Below are positions 38,242-48,189 of a stretch of 64,000 nucleotides of DNA, piece after piece (within the stretch, counting starts at the first letter, position 1; every line of letters starts with the position of its first letter). The DNA comes from Pseudomonas arsenicoxydans (GTDB lineage Bacteria; Pseudomonadota; Gammaproteobacteria; Pseudomonadales; Pseudomonadaceae): contig NZ_LT629705.1 in the NCBI RefSeq assembly GCF_900103875.1, forward strand, positions 6,147,001 through 6,211,000, read 5' to 3'. A program made the translations under genes and the position numbers. The notes under the pieces were generated by a model, which was given only the letters and a program-made list of their open reading frames with translations, made no database searches and was not told the DNA's origin.

Positions 38242-38270
38242 GCGCCCATCTCGCGATGGGCGCTTTTTTT
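38242..38270 (+). terminator. partial terminator after the binding-protein gene
   Basis: GCGCCCATC-TCGC-GATGGGCGC stem followed by seven T. Some transcription must read through to reach the permease genes, giving higher binding-protein output. Confidence 0.85.
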
Positions 38271-38291
38271 ATCCGATCAGGTTGCTGATTT

Positions 38292-39020
38292 ATGTTCGAA
38301 AACCTATTACAAAATCTGGGGCTCTCAGCCTTCAGCCTCAAGGGCTTCGGTCCGTTGCTGATGGAAGGCACCTGGATGACCATCAAATTATCGGCGTTGT
38401 CGCTCTTGGTGGCCGTCTTGCTCGGCTTGCTGGGCGCCAGCGCCAAGCTGTCCAAAGTCAAACTGGTGCGCGTGCCGGCGCAGGTCTACACCACGCTGAT
38501 TCGCGGCGTGCCGGACCTGGTGCTGATGCTGTTGATTTTCTACAGCCTGCAAACTTGGCTGACGTCGTTTACCGACTTCATGGAATGGGAATACATCGAG
38601 ATCAACCCGTTCAGCGCCGGGGTCATCACCCTGGGCTTCATCTATGGCGCGTACTTCACCGAGACCTTCCGTGGCGCGATACTCGCAGTCCCGCGTGGTC
38701 AGGTCGAAGCCGCCACCGCGTATGGCCTCAAGCGTGGCCAGCGTTTCTGGATCGTGGTGTTCCCGCAAATGATGCGTTTTGCCCTGCCGGGGATCGGCAA
38801 TAACTGGATGGTGATGCTCAAGGCCACTGCGCTGGTGTCGATCATCGGCCTCGCCGACCTGGTCAAAGCCGCTCAGGACGCCGGCAAAAGCACCTATCAA
38901 CTGTTCTATTTCCTGGTGCTGGCCGCGGTGATTTACCTGCTGATTACCAGCGCCTCCAACTTCGTCCTGCGCTGGCTCGAACGCCGTTACGCCGCTGGTT
39001 CCCGGGAGGCCGTACGATGA
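38292..39020 (+). CDS. amino acid ABC transporter permease, HisQ/AotQ type
   Basis: 242 residues with about five membrane helices and the ATPase-contact loop EAATAYGLKRGQRFWIVVFPQ. Typical of the HisM/HisQ subfamily (RGVPDLVLMLLIFY). It pairs with the next permease, overlapping by four bases. Confidence 0.88.
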   Translation: MFENLLQNLGLSAFSLKGFGPLLMEGTWMTIKLSALSLLVAVLLGLLGASAKLSKVKLVRVPAQVYTTLIRGVPDLVLMLLIFYSLQTWLTSFTDFMEWEYIEINPFSAGVITLGFIYGAYFTETFRGAILAVPRGQVEAATAYGLKRGQRFWIVVFPQMMRFALPGIGNNWMVMLKATALVSIIGLADLVKAAQDAGKSTYQLFYFLVLAAVIYLLITSASNFVLRWLERRYAAGSREAVR

Positions 39021-39727
39021 TCGAACTCTTGCAGGAATACTGGAAACCTTTCCTTTATACCGACGGCCAGAACATCACCGGCCTGGCCATGACCCTGTGG
39101 TTGCTCAGCGCCTCGATCTTCTTTGGTTTCCTGGTGTCGATCCCGCTGTCCATCGCCCGGGTGTCGCCGCATTTCTACGTCCGCTGGCCGGTGCAGTTCT
39201 ACACCTACCTGTTCCGTGGCACGCCGCTGTATATCCAGCTGCTGATCTGCTACACCGGGATCTACAGCCTGGCCGCCGTGCGCGCCCAACCGGTGCTCGA
39301 TGCATTCTTTCGCGATGCAATGAACTGCACCATCCTGGCATTCGCCCTGAACACCTGCGCCTACACCACGGAGATTTTCGCCGGGGCGATCCGCAGCATG
39401 AACCACGGTGAAGTCGAAGCGGCCAAGGCTTATGGCCTGACAGGCTGGAAGCTGTATGCGTACGTGATCATGCCGTCAGCCCTGCGTCGCTCGTTGCCTT
39501 ACTACAGCAACGAAGTGATTCTGATGCTGCACTCGACCACCGTGGCGTTCACGGCGACCATCCCGGACATCCTGAAAGTCGCGCGGGACGCCAACTCGGC
39601 AACCTTCCTGACCTTCCAGTCGTTCGGCATAGCCGCGCTGATCTACCTGACCGTGACCTTCGCGCTCGTCGGCCTGTTCCGCCTCGCCGAACGCCGCTGG
39701 CTGGCCTTCCTCGGGCCTACCCACTAG
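39017..39727 (+). CDS. amino acid ABC transporter permease, HisM/AotM type
   Basis: 236 residues, about five membrane helices, contact loop EAAKAYGLTGWKLYAYVIMPS. The start overlaps the upstream permease stop. Forms the channel with the HisQ-type subunit. Confidence 0.88.
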   Translation: MIELLQEYWKPFLYTDGQNITGLAMTLWLLSASIFFGFLVSIPLSIARVSPHFYVRWPVQFYTYLFRGTPLYIQLLICYTGIYSLAAVRAQPVLDAFFRDAMNCTILAFALNTCAYTTEIFAGAIRSMNHGEVEAAKAYGLTGWKLYAYVIMPSALRRSLPYYSNEVILMLHSTTVAFTATIPDILKVARDANSATFLTFQSFGIAALIYLTVTFALVGLFRLAERRWLAFLGPTH

Positions 39728-39755
39728 GACCCGCTTTAGGGATAAAGAGACAAAC

Positions 39756-40874
39756 ATGCGCCACCAGATTCATGACCTGCTGGCCCCGCTGCCGGGGACC
39801 GCGCGACAGATTCACAGTTTCCACTTCGGCCCCTCGTCGGCCAAAGGCAAGATTTACATCCAGTCGTCCCTGCACGCCGATGAATTGCCCGGCATGCTGG
39901 TGGCCTGGCACCTCAAGCAGCGCCTGGCGGAACTCGAAGCCGCCGGCCACCTGCGCAGTGAGATCGTGCTGGTGCCGGTGGCCAACCCGGTCGGCCTGGA
40001 ACAAGTGTTGATGGACGTGCCGCTGGGCCGCTACGAGCTCGAAAGCGGCCAGAACTTCAACCGCTGGTTCGTCGATTTGAGCGAGGCCGTCGGTAACGAG
40101 ATCGAAGGCCAGCTTGGCGATGATCCGCAGCACAACCTCGAACTGATCCGCAGCAGCCTGCGCAATGCGCTGGCGGCGCAGACCGCCGGCACGCAACTGC
40201 AATCCCAGCGCCTGACCCTGCAACGGCTAGCCTGCGATGCGGACATGGTGCTGGACCTGCATTGCGATTTCGAAGCCGTGGCGCACCTCTACACCACGCC
40301 CGAAGCCTGGCCGCAGGTCGAGCCGCTGGCCCGTTACATCGGTGCCGAAGCGAGCCTGCTGGCCACCGATTCCGGCGGTCAGTCGTTTGATGAATGCTTC
40401 ACTCTGCTCTGGTGGCAGTTGAAAGAACGCTTCGGCGAGCATTTCGACATTCCGTTGGGCAGCTTTTCGGTCACCGTCGAATTGCGCGGCCAGGGTGACG
40501 TCAATCACCCGCTGGCCAGTCTCGATTGCCAGGCGCTGATCGATTACCTGATCCACTTCGGGGCCATTTCCGGCGAACCGGCGCCACTGCCCGCGCTGCC
40601 CTACCCCGCCACGCCGCTGGCAGGCGTCGAACCGGTGTCTACGCCGGTCGGCGGGCTGCTGGTGTTCACCGCGCTCCCGGGGGAATACCTCGAAGCCGGG
40701 CAGATGATCGCTGAAATCATTGACCCGATCAGCGATCTCGTCACTCCCGTTCATTGCACCGCCGCCGGGCTGATGTACGCCCGTTCGCTGCGACGCATGG
40801 CCACTGCCGGCATGGTGATCGCGCACGTCGCGGGCGCCGAAGCCTATCGCAGCGGCTACCTACTTTCGCCTTGA
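39756..40874 (+). CDS. succinylglutamate desuccinylase/aspartoacylase family protein (AotO-like)
   Basis: 372 residues. The zinc carboxypeptidase-like motif appears as [10 protein letters not shown], with the catalytic HxxE replaced by this H-x-D-E variant, and later LDLHCDFEA. This family splits an N-acyl group or a dipeptide-like bond. In P. aeruginosa an AotO gene of this type lies inside the arginine/ornithine ABC operon, between the permease and ATPase genes, the same place as here. Its role there is unknown. Confidence 0.8.
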   Translation: MRHQIHDLLAPLPGTARQIHSFHFGPSSAKGKIYIQSSLHADELPGMLVAWHLKQRLAELEAAGHLRSEIVLVPVANPVGLEQVLMDVPLGRYELESGQNFNRWFVDLSEAVGNEIEGQLGDDPQHNLELIRSSLRNALAAQTAGTQLQSQRLTLQRLACDADMVLDLHCDFEAVAHLYTTPEAWPQVEPLARYIGAEASLLATDSGGQSFDECFTLLWWQLKERFGEHFDIPLGSFSVTVELRGQGDVNHPLASLDCQALIDYLIHFGAISGEPAPLPALPYPATPLAGVEPVSTPVGGLLVFTALPGEYLEAGQMIAEIIDPISDLVTPVHCTAAGLMYARSLRRMATAGMVIAHVAGAEAYRSGYLLSP

Positions 40875-40887
40875 GGATGCATGCCCC

Positions 40888-41652
40888 ATGTACAAACTGA
40901 CCATTGAAGGCCTGCATAAAAGCTATGGCGATCATCATGTGCTCAAAGGCGTTTCACTCAAGGCCAACACGGGCGACGTCATCAGCCTGATCGGCGCCAG
41001 CGGCTCGGGCAAAAGTACCTTCCTGCGTTGCATCAACTTTCTGGAGCAACCCAACGACGGTGCGATGACCCTGGACGGCCAGAACATCCGCATGATCAAG
41101 GATCGCCACGGCATGCACGTGGCCGACGCCAATGAACTGCAAAAGATCCGCACACGCCTGGCCATGGTGTTCCAGCATTTCAACCTGTGGAGCCACATGA
41201 CCGTGCTGGAAAACATCACCATGGCGCCACGCCGGGTGCTGGGTTGCAGCAAAGAGGAAGCCGAAGACCGCGCTCGACGTTACCTCGACAAGGTCGGCCT
41301 GGCCGCTCGTGTGGCGGATCAGTACCCGGCATTCCTGTCCGGCGGCCAGCAGCAACGGGTCGCCATTGCCCGCGCGTTGGCGATGGAGCCGGAAGTCATG
41401 CTGTTCGACGAGCCGACGTCGGCACTCGACCCGGAACTGGTCGGCGAAGTGCTCCGAGTGATCCAGGGCCTGGCCGAGGAAGGCCGGACCATGATCATGG
41501 TGACCCACGAAATGAGCTTCGCCCGCAAGGTCTCGAACCAGGTGTTGTTCTTGCACCAGGGCCTGGTGGAAGAGGAAGGCGCGCCGGAAGACGTGCTGGG
41601 CAATCCGAAAAGTGAACGGTTGAAGCAGTTCCTCAGCGGCAACCTCAAATAA
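40888..41652 (+). CDS. amino acid ABC transporter ATP-binding protein, HisP/AotP type
   Basis: 254 residues. Walker [10 protein letters not shown] at about residues 36-44, signature [18 protein letters not shown], Walker [13 protein letters not shown], typical of HisP. Hydrolyses ATP to drive basic amino acid uptake. In P. aeruginosa the AotP gene is followed by argR; here it is followed by a repeat and a helicase gene, and no argR is present. Confidence 0.9.
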   Translation: MYKLTIEGLHKSYGDHHVLKGVSLKANTGDVISLIGASGSGKSTFLRCINFLEQPNDGAMTLDGQNIRMIKDRHGMHVADANELQKIRTRLAMVFQHFNLWSHMTVLENITMAPRRVLGCSKEEAEDRARRYLDKVGLAARVADQYPAFLSGGQQQRVAIARALAMEPEVMLFDEPTSALDPELVGEVLRVIQGLAEEGRTMIMVTHEMSFARKVSNQVLFLHQGLVEEEGAPEDVLGNPKSERLKQFLSGNLK

Positions 41653-41675
41653 CCGACGGCAGGACACATAACCCC

Positions 41676-41776
41676 GTAGGAGCTGTCGAGAGAAACGAGG
41701 CTGCGATCTTTTGATCTTGTTTTTTTAAAGATCAGGATCAAAAGATCGCAGCCTCGTTTCACTCGACAGCTCCTAC
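41676..41776. repeat. inverted repeat pair, GTAGGAGCTG class
   Basis: Opposed units 3' of the ABC operon, with a T-rich loop of about ten bases. Confidence 0.88.
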
Positions 41777-41872
41777 AGTAGGGTCCGGTCGCTCAGATTG
41801 CTCAGTGTCATTAAACCTTTGCCATGGCGGCGCGGTCACTGAAAGAACACTTTCAGAGCGCACATCGCCGGT

Positions 41873-44359
41873 ATGGGAACCTCCCCCGACTTCGCTAAAC
41901 AATGGTTCACCGCCCGCGGCTGGAAGCCATTCGCCTTTCAGAAACAGGTGTGGATGGCGGTTAAACGCGGTGAGTCCGGATTGCTGCACGCCAGCACCGG
42001 CGCCGGTAAAACCTACGCGCTCTGGTTTGCCGCGCTCAATCGTTTCGCCTCATTCGTTGCGCCTGTTGAAACACCACGCAAACGAAAACCGCTCGCCCAA
42101 CCACTGACCGTGTTGTGGATCACGCCCATGCGCGCTCTGGCGGCCGACACGGCCCGAGCCCTGGAAGCGCCGCTGCTTGATTTGCATATTCCGTGGAGCG
42201 TCGGACTGCGTACCGGCGACACCAGCAGCAGCGAGCGCGCCCGTCAGAGTCGACGCCTGCCCACCACCCTGATCACCACCCCCGAAAGCCTGACCCTGAT
42301 GCTCGCCCGTGCCGATGCGCGCACGGCGCTGGCGACCCTGCGCATGGTGGTGGTCGACGAATGGCATGAACTGCTCGGCAACAAACGCGGCGTGCAACTG
42401 CAACTGGCCCTGGCGCGCTTGCGGCGGTGGACCCCGGAGCTGATCGTGTGGGGCGTTTCCGCGACGCTGGGTAATCAGGCCCACGCTGAACAGGTATTGA
42501 TCCCACAAGGTGGCGGCATCAGTGTGCAGGGCCAGACCTCCAAGTCATTGCTCGTCGACACATTGTTACCCCCCGCCATCGAACGGTTTCCATGGGCCGG
42601 ACATATCGGTTTGAAGATGTTGCCGCAAGTCGTCGTGGAACTGGATTCCAGCCCCAGCAGCCTGGTGTTCACCAATACCCGCGCGCAATCGGAGATCTGG
42701 TATCAAGCCTTGCTGGAGGCACGCCCCGATTGGGCCGGGTTAATCGCTTTGCATCACAGCTCACTGTCGAGAGAAACCCGCGACTGGGTTGAGCGGGCAT
42801 TGAAAGACGGTCAGCTCAAAGCGGTGGTTTGCACGTCCAGCCTGGATTTGGGCGTGGACTTCCTGCCAGTGGAACGGGTGCTGCAAATCGGCTCGGCCAA
42901 GGGCGTGGCGCGGCTGATGCAACGCGCAGGTCGCTCAGGTCACGCGCCGGGACGGGTTTCACGGGTGACCCTGGTGCCCACTCACAGTCTGGAATTGATC
43001 GAAGCGGCCGCTGCGCAAGACGCCGTGGCGGCGCAACGCATTGAACCTCGAGAGTCACCGCATAAACCGCTGGATGTGTTGGTTCAGCACCTGGTCAGCA
43101 TGGCGCTGGGCGGTGGTTTTTTGCCCGATGAGTTGTATGAAGAAGTCCGCGGCGCCTGGGCGTATCGCGATCTCACCCAGGCGGACTGGACCTGGGCACT
43201 GGCTTTCGTACGCCATGGCGGACTTTCTCTGACGGCTTACCCGGACTACCGCAGGGTCGAACCGGATGAACACGGCGTGTGGCGCGTGCCGGATGCGCGA
43301 CTCGCGCGGCGCCATCGCATGAGCATCGGCACCATCGTCAGCGACGCGAGCATCCAGCTGAAGTTCTGGAGCAAGGGCGGCGGTGGCAAACAATTGGGCA
43401 GTGTCGAGGAAGGGTTTATCGCGCGACTCAAACCGGGTGACGGTTTTCTGTTTGCGGGGCGTCTGTTGGAACTGGTCCGGGTGGAAAACATGACCGCTTA
43501 TGTCAAACGCAGCACCGTGAAAAAAGCGGCGGTGCCGCGCTGGAATGGCGGCCGGATGCCCCTCTCCAACGAGCTGGCACAGGCGGTGGTCGAGCGTTTC
43601 AGTGCGGCCGCGCACGGTGAGTTCGTCGGCCCGGAAATGCAGGCATTGCAGCCTCTGCTTGAGGTGCAACAACGTTGGTCCGGCCTGCCAACCTCGACGA
43701 AGTTGCTGGCTGAGGCCCTGAAATCCCGCGAAGGCTGGCACCTGTTTCTTTATCCCTTTGCCGGGCGCCAAGTGCATTTGGGGCTCGCCAGTCTGCTGGC
43801 CTGGCGCGTCAGCCAACAACAGCCAGTGACGTTTTCCATTGCGGTAAACGACTATGGGCTGGAATTGCTCAGTGCCACTCACATGGATTGGTCACAGGTG
43901 CTGAACGCCGAATTACTGAGTCCCGGCAATTTGTTGCAAGACGTGCTCGCCAGTTTGAATGCCGGTGAACTTGCACGTCGCCGGTTTCGGGAAATCGCGC
44001 GGATCGCCGGGCTGGTCTTCGCCGGCTACCCCGGCGCACCGAAAAGCACGCGCCAGGTTCAAGCGTCGAGCGGGTTGTTCTTCGAAGTATTCAAACAATA
44101 CGACGCCGGCAATTTGCTGCTGGCGCAGGCAGGGGAAGAAGTTCTGCGTGAAGAACTGGATATTCATCGCCTGGAGGAGTCGCTGGAGCGCATCAACCGG
44201 CTGAAAGTGGACCTGCATCAGATCAAACGTCCTACACCACTCGGGTTTCCGCTGCTGGTCGAGCGCATGCGGGAAAGCATGAGTTCGGAAAAACTCGCCG
44301 ATCGCATCCGCCGCATGGTCAGCGACCTTGAGAAAACCGCCGAAACCGGGAAACGCTGA
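41873..44359 (+). CDS. ligase-associated DNA damage response helicase (Lhr-type DExH)
   Basis: 828 residues. Walker A is ASTGAGKT at residues 40-47, and the Walker B DExH is [10 protein letters not shown]. Later motifs include [20 protein letters not shown] and [13 protein letters not shown], of the superfamily 2 helicase core, followed by a large C-terminal domain. It is the helicase of the ligase-associated set. Its stop overlaps pdeM by one base. It is separated from its partner exonuclease and ligase by a transport operon. Confidence 0.9.
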   Translation: MGTSPDFAKQWFTARGWKPFAFQKQVWMAVKRGESGLLHASTGAGKTYALWFAALNRFASFVAPVETPRKRKPLAQPLTVLWITPMRALAADTARALEAPLLDLHIPWSVGLRTGDTSSSERARQSRRLPTTLITTPESLTLMLARADARTALATLRMVVVDEWHELLGNKRGVQLQLALARLRRWTPELIVWGVSATLGNQAHAEQVLIPQGGGISVQGQTSKSLLVDTLLPPAIERFPWAGHIGLKMLPQVVVELDSSPSSLVFTNTRAQSEIWYQALLEARPDWAGLIALHHSSLSRETRDWVERALKDGQLKAVVCTSSLDLGVDFLPVERVLQIGSAKGVARLMQRAGRSGHAPGRVSRVTLVPTHSLELIEAAAAQDAVAAQRIEPRESPHKPLDVLVQHLVSMALGGGFLPDELYEEVRGAWAYRDLTQADWTWALAFVRHGGLSLTAYPDYRRVEPDEHGVWRVPDARLARRHRMSIGTIVSDASIQLKFWSKGGGGKQLGSVEEGFIARLKPGDGFLFAGRLLELVRVENMTAYVKRSTVKKAAVPRWNGGRMPLSNELAQAVVERFSAAAHGEFVGPEMQALQPLLEVQQRWSGLPTSTKLLAEALKSREGWHLFLYPFAGRQVHLGLASLLAWRVSQQQPVTFSIAVNDYGLELLSATHMDWSQVLNAELLSPGNLLQDVLASLNAGELARRRFREIARIAGLVFAGYPGAPKSTRQVQASSGLFFEVFKQYDAGNLLLAQAGEEVLREELDIHRLEESLERINRLKVDLHQIKRPTPLGFPLLVERMRESMSSEKLADRIRRMVSDLEKTAETGKR

Positions 44360-45015
44360 TGAACACGCCCTATCCGATACGACTGGCGGGTGAGGAACTG
44401 TGGCTGCTGCCCGAAAAGGCTATCTATTGGCCAGCCCAACAAGCGCTGCTGATCGCTGATGTGCATTTCGGCAAGGCGGCGGCCTATCGCAGCCTTGGCC
44501 AGCCAGTGCCTCACGGCACCACCGCGAGCAATATCGCGGTGCTGGACGGGCTGCTGACAGCCTTGCCCTGCCGTCAGCTGATTTTCCTCGGGGATTTTCT
44601 ACACGGGCCCGGCTCTCACGCAACGGCCACCCTGAGCGCCCTGGCCGAATGGCGAATGCGCCACCCTGATTTGCCGATGACGCTGATTCGTGGCAACCAC
44701 GACAAACGCGCGGGGGACCCGCCGGCCTCGTTAAACATTCGGGTCGTGCCGGAGCCGTTACTGATGGGGCCGTTCGCCTTGCAGCACGAACCGGAGCCAC
44801 ATCCTGACCGGCACGTGCTCGCCGGACACGTACATCCGGTGTACCGACTTAATGGCAGAGGTCGGCAGACCTTGCGACTGGCCTGCTTCAAGCTGGGCGT
44901 GGATGTAAGCCTGTTACCGGCCTTTGGCGCGTTTACCGGCGGGTATCAGGTCGAGCAAGACGAGCGCTGCAGGATTTTTGTCATTGGCGACAACGAAATA
45001 TGGCCAGTCAGCTGA
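44359..45015 (+). CDS. pdeM: ligase-associated endonuclease PdeM (metallophosphoesterase)
   Basis: 218 residues with all metallophosphatase motifs: ADVHFGK, GDFLHGPG, RGNHDKRAG and AGHVHPV. It is the fourth member of the ligase-associated repair set and acts as a phosphodiesterase/endonuclease. It is coupled to the helicase gene (TGATG junction). Confidence 0.9.
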   Translation: MNTPYPIRLAGEELWLLPEKAIYWPAQQALLIADVHFGKAAAYRSLGQPVPHGTTASNIAVLDGLLTALPCRQLIFLGDFLHGPGSHATATLSALAEWRMRHPDLPMTLIRGNHDKRAGDPPASLNIRVVPEPLLMGPFALQHEPEPHPDRHVLAGHVHPVYRLNGRGRQTLRLACFKLGVDVSLLPAFGAFTGGYQVEQDERCRIFVIGDNEIWPVS

Positions 45016-45063
45016 CGTCTTCAGGGACATCAGCTGACTGGCCATTCATGTTTCAGCAGCAGG

Positions 45064-45273
45064 TCAGGCGACAGGCGCGGGAGGCGGCTCGTCCGGCAAA
45101 GTGGGCTCACCGGGTTCTGTCGGTTGTTCATTGGGGGTATCGGGATCAGGCTGGCCGGGGATGCCCCCTGCCATGCTGACGGGCGGATGTGCCAACAATG
45201 ACCAGGCCAAAACGCCAACCTGATTGGGCTCAAGCCTTGCCAGTTCGGCACTTATTCGCGGATCGATCTTCAT
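45064..45273 (-). CDS. small protein with Pro/Glu-rich tail
   Basis: 69 residues. ATG 45273 has AGGAG six bases upstream. N-terminal half is a compact helical part (MKIDPRISAELARLEPNQVG); the C-terminal 25 residues are acidic and rich in Pro. No family recognised, but the strong start supports a real gene. Confidence 0.5.
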   Translation of the reverse strand: MKIDPRISAELARLEPNQVGVLAWSLLAHPPVSMAGGIPGQPDPDTPNEQPTEPGEPTLPDEPPPAPVA

Positions 45274-45379
45274 ATAGCACTCCTGAGCGAAGGCCCCGTT
45301 CGCTGTGCGCGAACCGGGCAGTACACCCAATAGAGTGTCTACCCGCTCAAGAATTCCCGCTACCTGCCAGATGAATGGA

Positions 45380-45946
45380 TCAAGTGCGTGGGAGGGTGAC
45401 GCCGAGCTGGCCCTGATACTTGCCGCCACGGTCCTTGTAGGAGACTTCGCACTCTTCGTCGGATTCGAAAAACAGCATCTGCGCCACGCCTTCGTTGGCG
45501 TAGATTTTCGCCGGCAAGGTCGTGGTGTTGGAGAACTCCAGGGTCACGTGGCCTTCCCACTCGGGCTCAAGCGGCGTCACGTTGACGATAATGCCGCAAC
45601 GCGCGTAGGTGCTTTTACCCAGGCAAATGGTCAGCACGTTGCGCGGAATGCGGAAAAATTCCACGGTGCGTGCCAGGGCGAAGGAGTTCGGCGGAATGAT
45701 GCAGACATCGCTTTTAACGTCGACGAAGCTCTTCTCATCGAAGTTCTTCGGATCGACGGTCGCCGAGTTGATGTTGGTGAACACCTTGAATTCGTCGGCG
45801 CAGCGAACGTCGTAGCCATAGCTCGAAACACCGTAGGAAATGACGCGCTCGGCGCCTTCACCGCGCATCTGGCGCTCAACGAAGGGCTCGATCATGCCGT
45901 GCTCTTGCGCCATGCGGCGAATCCACTTGTCCGATTTGATGCTCAT
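45380..45946 (-). CDS. dcd: dCTP deaminase
   Basis: 188 residues, full length. Contains [41 protein letters not shown] (with the catalytic Glu), and [15 protein letters not shown]. Homotrimer that turns dCTP into dUTP, the source of dTMP through dUTPase. ATG 45946 gives the expected start MSIKSDKW. Confidence 0.95.
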   Translation of the reverse strand: MSIKSDKWIRRMAQEHGMIEPFVERQMRGEGAERVISYGVSSYGYDVRCADEFKVFTNINSATVDPKNFDEKSFVDVKSDVCIIPPNSFALARTVEFFRIPRNVLTICLGKSTYARCGIIVNVTPLEPEWEGHVTLEFSNTTTLPAKIYANEGVAQMLFFESDEECEVSYKDRGGKYQGQLGVTLPRT

Positions 45947-46300
45947 GGCGGGTGTCCTGAATAGCGAGGTGGAAAAATTCTGTCCGGCATCTTACCGGGC
46001 GCGCGCTCCGGGTTCAAAGTCCGGGGCACAATTCTCGCCGATCCCCTGTAAATATTGGGCTTTGGCGTTAATACGCTGCACCGTCAGTCATGAAAACAGA
46101 GAAACCTTCGCAAGAAGCATTGGCACGTTCTGTAAAAAGGGTTAAGGTGGCGCCACTGTGCTGCTTGTGTCACTGAGAATCTCTACACGATATGTTGAAT
46201 TTCGATCCAACCATCTACAAGAATTTTTCCTGCTCTTTGCACTCAGTCTCGGCCAGGGTTCTTCCTGCGTCGCAGTTATCTTTGTTCAAGGAGTTACACC
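45947..46300. other. intergenic region, dcd to capB, with the cold-shock leader
   Basis: 354 bases. The right half, about 46150-46300, is probably the long 5' untranslated region usual for cold-shock genes, ending in AAGGAG seven bases before the ATG. No ORF was seen. No exact cold-box match was established. Confidence 0.45.
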
Positions 46301-46510
46301 ATGTCTAATCGCCAAACCGGTACCGTTAAGTGGTTCAACGATGAAAAAGGCTTCGGCTTCATCACCCCACAATCCGGTGACGACCTGTTCGTTCACTTCA
46401 AAGCTATCCAATCCGACGGCTTCAAAAGCCTGAAAGAAGGCCAACAGGTTTCTTTCATCGCTACCCGCGGTCAGAAAGGCATGCAAGCTGAAGAAGTTCA
46501 AGTTATCTAA
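46301..46510 (+). CDS. capB: cold-shock protein, CspA family
   Basis: 69 residues with the RNA-binding motifs [12 protein letters not shown] (RNP1) and DLFVHFKAI (RNP2). It binds single-stranded RNA/DNA and melts structure at low temperature. Strong binding site and a terminator right after. Close to Pseudomonas CapB. Confidence 0.93.
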   Translation: MSNRQTGTVKWFNDEKGFGFITPQSGDDLFVHFKAIQSDGFKSLKEGQQVSFIATRGQKGMQAEEVQVI

Positions 46511-46530
46511 CTTGTACTTGCTTTAGTAAA

Positions 46531-46561
46531 AAGCCCCGCCCTCAAAAGCGGGGCTTTTTTG
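46531..46561 (+). terminator. terminator of capB
   Basis: AAGCCCCGC-CCTCAAAA-GCGGGGCTT followed by T-run. Confidence 0.9.
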
Positions 46562-46581
46562 TGCCTGGCTGTTTTGCAGGC

Positions 46582-46616
46582 AAAAAAAATCGCAGCCAGT
46601 GGCTGCGATTTTTTTA
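46582..46616. terminator. bidirectional terminator between capB and the DUF481 gene
   Basis: An ATCGCAGCCAGTGGCTGCGAT stem with eight A on one side and seven T on the other, serving the leftward DUF481 gene and backing up capB. Confidence 0.85.
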
Positions 46617-46620
46617 TGCC

Positions 46621-47628
46621 TTACCAGGCCACGCCAAACCCTGCGGTGTAGCGCGTCTTGTCCAGATCAGCCTCGTCGGTACCGCTGATGATGTCTCGCT
46701 CAGCCTTCAGATTGAGCGATGCCCACTCCGTGACTTTGTAGCGCAAGCCCATTTCGGCATCGAGTGCATAATCGGCAACGCCCGACAACGGCTTGCCCAC
46801 TTCGCCATTGGTGAAGAACTCCACCTTCTTGCCGATCAGGTAGCGGTTGTAGTCCCACTTCATCGCCAAGGAATAGAAGTTCTCCTTGCTGCCGTCGGAG
46901 AACTCATAGTCCGTGCGGTTAACCAGTGAACCCAGGGAGAATGCGCCCAACTCGTCATCCCAGAACTGGTAACCCGGACCGGTACCGACCGTGCGCTGAC
47001 GAGAGAGGTCTTCGACCTTGTCACGCTTATAGACTGCTCGACCTTGCCAGAACCATTTCTCGGTCAGGAAGCGGTCGAGCGAGTATTCGGCGCGCCAGTT
47101 GTCGGTGGTGACCACGTCATCCTGAAATTCGCGGTTGTACTCGCCTTCCGCGATGTGGCGCCATCTGCCATGACGCGCGGTGGTCTTGAAGTCGATGTCG
47201 TAGTCATCGGTGTCTTTTTCCGCCCGCTGGTAATCCAGCGCCGCATCGATATTGCCCTTCCACACCAGGTCTTCGACGACCGGCTTGGGCTTGAGGATCT
47301 GCTGGATGCTGGCCAGCTCCACAGTCTTGGGCGCCTCGCCATTTTCCAGCGTCACCTTGCCATCGTCCGCCGGATGCAACGACTTGGCCTTTTCGCCGGT
47401 GTAGGCATCTTGCTTGACCAACAACTCCTGATCACTTTCCAGGGTTTTGACCTGTTTCCAGTCGATCGGCACCGCGCCGGCGTACTCGGTCTGGATCAGC
47501 AATTTGCCGCCGTCGAACAGCGAAATCTTGCCGCTCAACTTGTCACCGTTTTTCAACCAGACGGTATCGGCGAGCAAGGGAGTGGAAGCACTCATGACAG
47601 CAAGGCACAACAGGGTTCTGGACACCAT
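46621..47628 (-). CDS. DUF481 outer-membrane protein (YdiY-like)
   Basis: 335 residues with a signal peptide (cleavage near ADT, residue 21). The N-terminal part (WLKNGDKLSGKISLFDGGKL) is the short domain ahead of the DUF481 beta-barrel, which begins about residue 130 and ends GFGVAW, a C-terminal aromatic residue typical of barrels. Role unknown. ATG 47628 is preferred to the TTG at 47646. Confidence 0.82.
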   Translation of the reverse strand: MVSRTLLCLAVMSASTPLLADTVWLKNGDKLSGKISLFDGGKLLIQTEYAGAVPIDWKQVKTLESDQELLVKQDAYTGEKAKSLHPADDGKVTLENGEAPKTVELASIQQILKPKPVVEDLVWKGNIDAALDYQRAEKDTDDYDIDFKTTARHGRWRHIAEGEYNREFQDDVVTTDNWRAEYSLDRFLTEKWFWQGRAVYKRDKVEDLSRQRTVGTGPGYQFWDDELGAFSLGSLVNRTDYEFSDGSKENFYSLAMKWDYNRYLIGKKVEFFTNGEVGKPLSGVADYALDAEMGLRYKVTEWASLNLKAERDIISGTDEADLDKTRYTAGFGVAW

Positions 47629-47791
47629 AAGCAGAGATAGGCTCAAGATTGCGAAAAAAAGTCGGCATTATCCGTGGGAATAAGACCCTGACAACGACTG
47701 ACCCAACTATTTCTCCTGAGTTCATTTCTCAACAGGGGATCCAGGACTTACTCTACAGCCGGTAATGCGAACTTTTTCAGGAACTGCGGAC

Positions 47792-48145
47792 GTGACCGAC
47801 TCCACCACTGAAACCGAAAGCCCGGCGCAAATCCGACGCACGGCGCTCTACCTGACCCTTGCACAGGTACCGGAGGGCAAAGTGGTGAGCTATGGTCAAT
47901 TGGCCGAGCTGGCCGGATTGGGCCGAGCCGCACGCTGGGTTGGACGCACACTGAGCCAATTGCCCGGCGACACGAAGTTGCCCTGGCATCGCGTGCTCGG
48001 TGCCGGTGGTCGGATCAGCTTGCCCGTGGGCAGTCCTTCAGGGGATGAGCAGCGGGCGCGATTGCGCTCCGAAGGCATTAGTGTCCTGAATAATCGTGTT
48101 GATATTCTGCGCCATGGCTGGCGTCCGGTAGAGCACAGCGGTTAG
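47792..48145 (+). CDS. alkyltransferase-like protein (MGMT family, active Cys replaced by Trp)
   Basis: 117 residues. The DNA-binding GLGRAARWVGRTLSQL and the former active-site motif LPWHRVLG show the MGMT fold, but the acceptor Cys of PCHRV is W65. Such Atl proteins bind O6-alkylguanine in DNA and hand the lesion to nucleotide excision repair. GTG 47792 has AGGA upstream; the ATG at 47765 has no binding site. Confidence 0.85.
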   Translation: MTDSTTETESPAQIRRTALYLTLAQVPEGKVVSYGQLAELAGLGRAARWVGRTLSQLPGDTKLPWHRVLGAGGRISLPVGSPSGDEQRARLRSEGISVLNNRVDILRHGWRPVEHSG

Positions 48146-48189
48146 AGTGCGCGCTTTGTTTCCGTAACTCTTGAGGCAGACTCCAGCCC

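Noticed and set aside
40888..41800. Expected argR gene after the AotP-type ATPase
   Set aside because: No AraC-type ArgR frame lies downstream; the next gene is the helicase. Hence the locus may be the histidine-type rather than the aot operon, and I gave no gene symbols.
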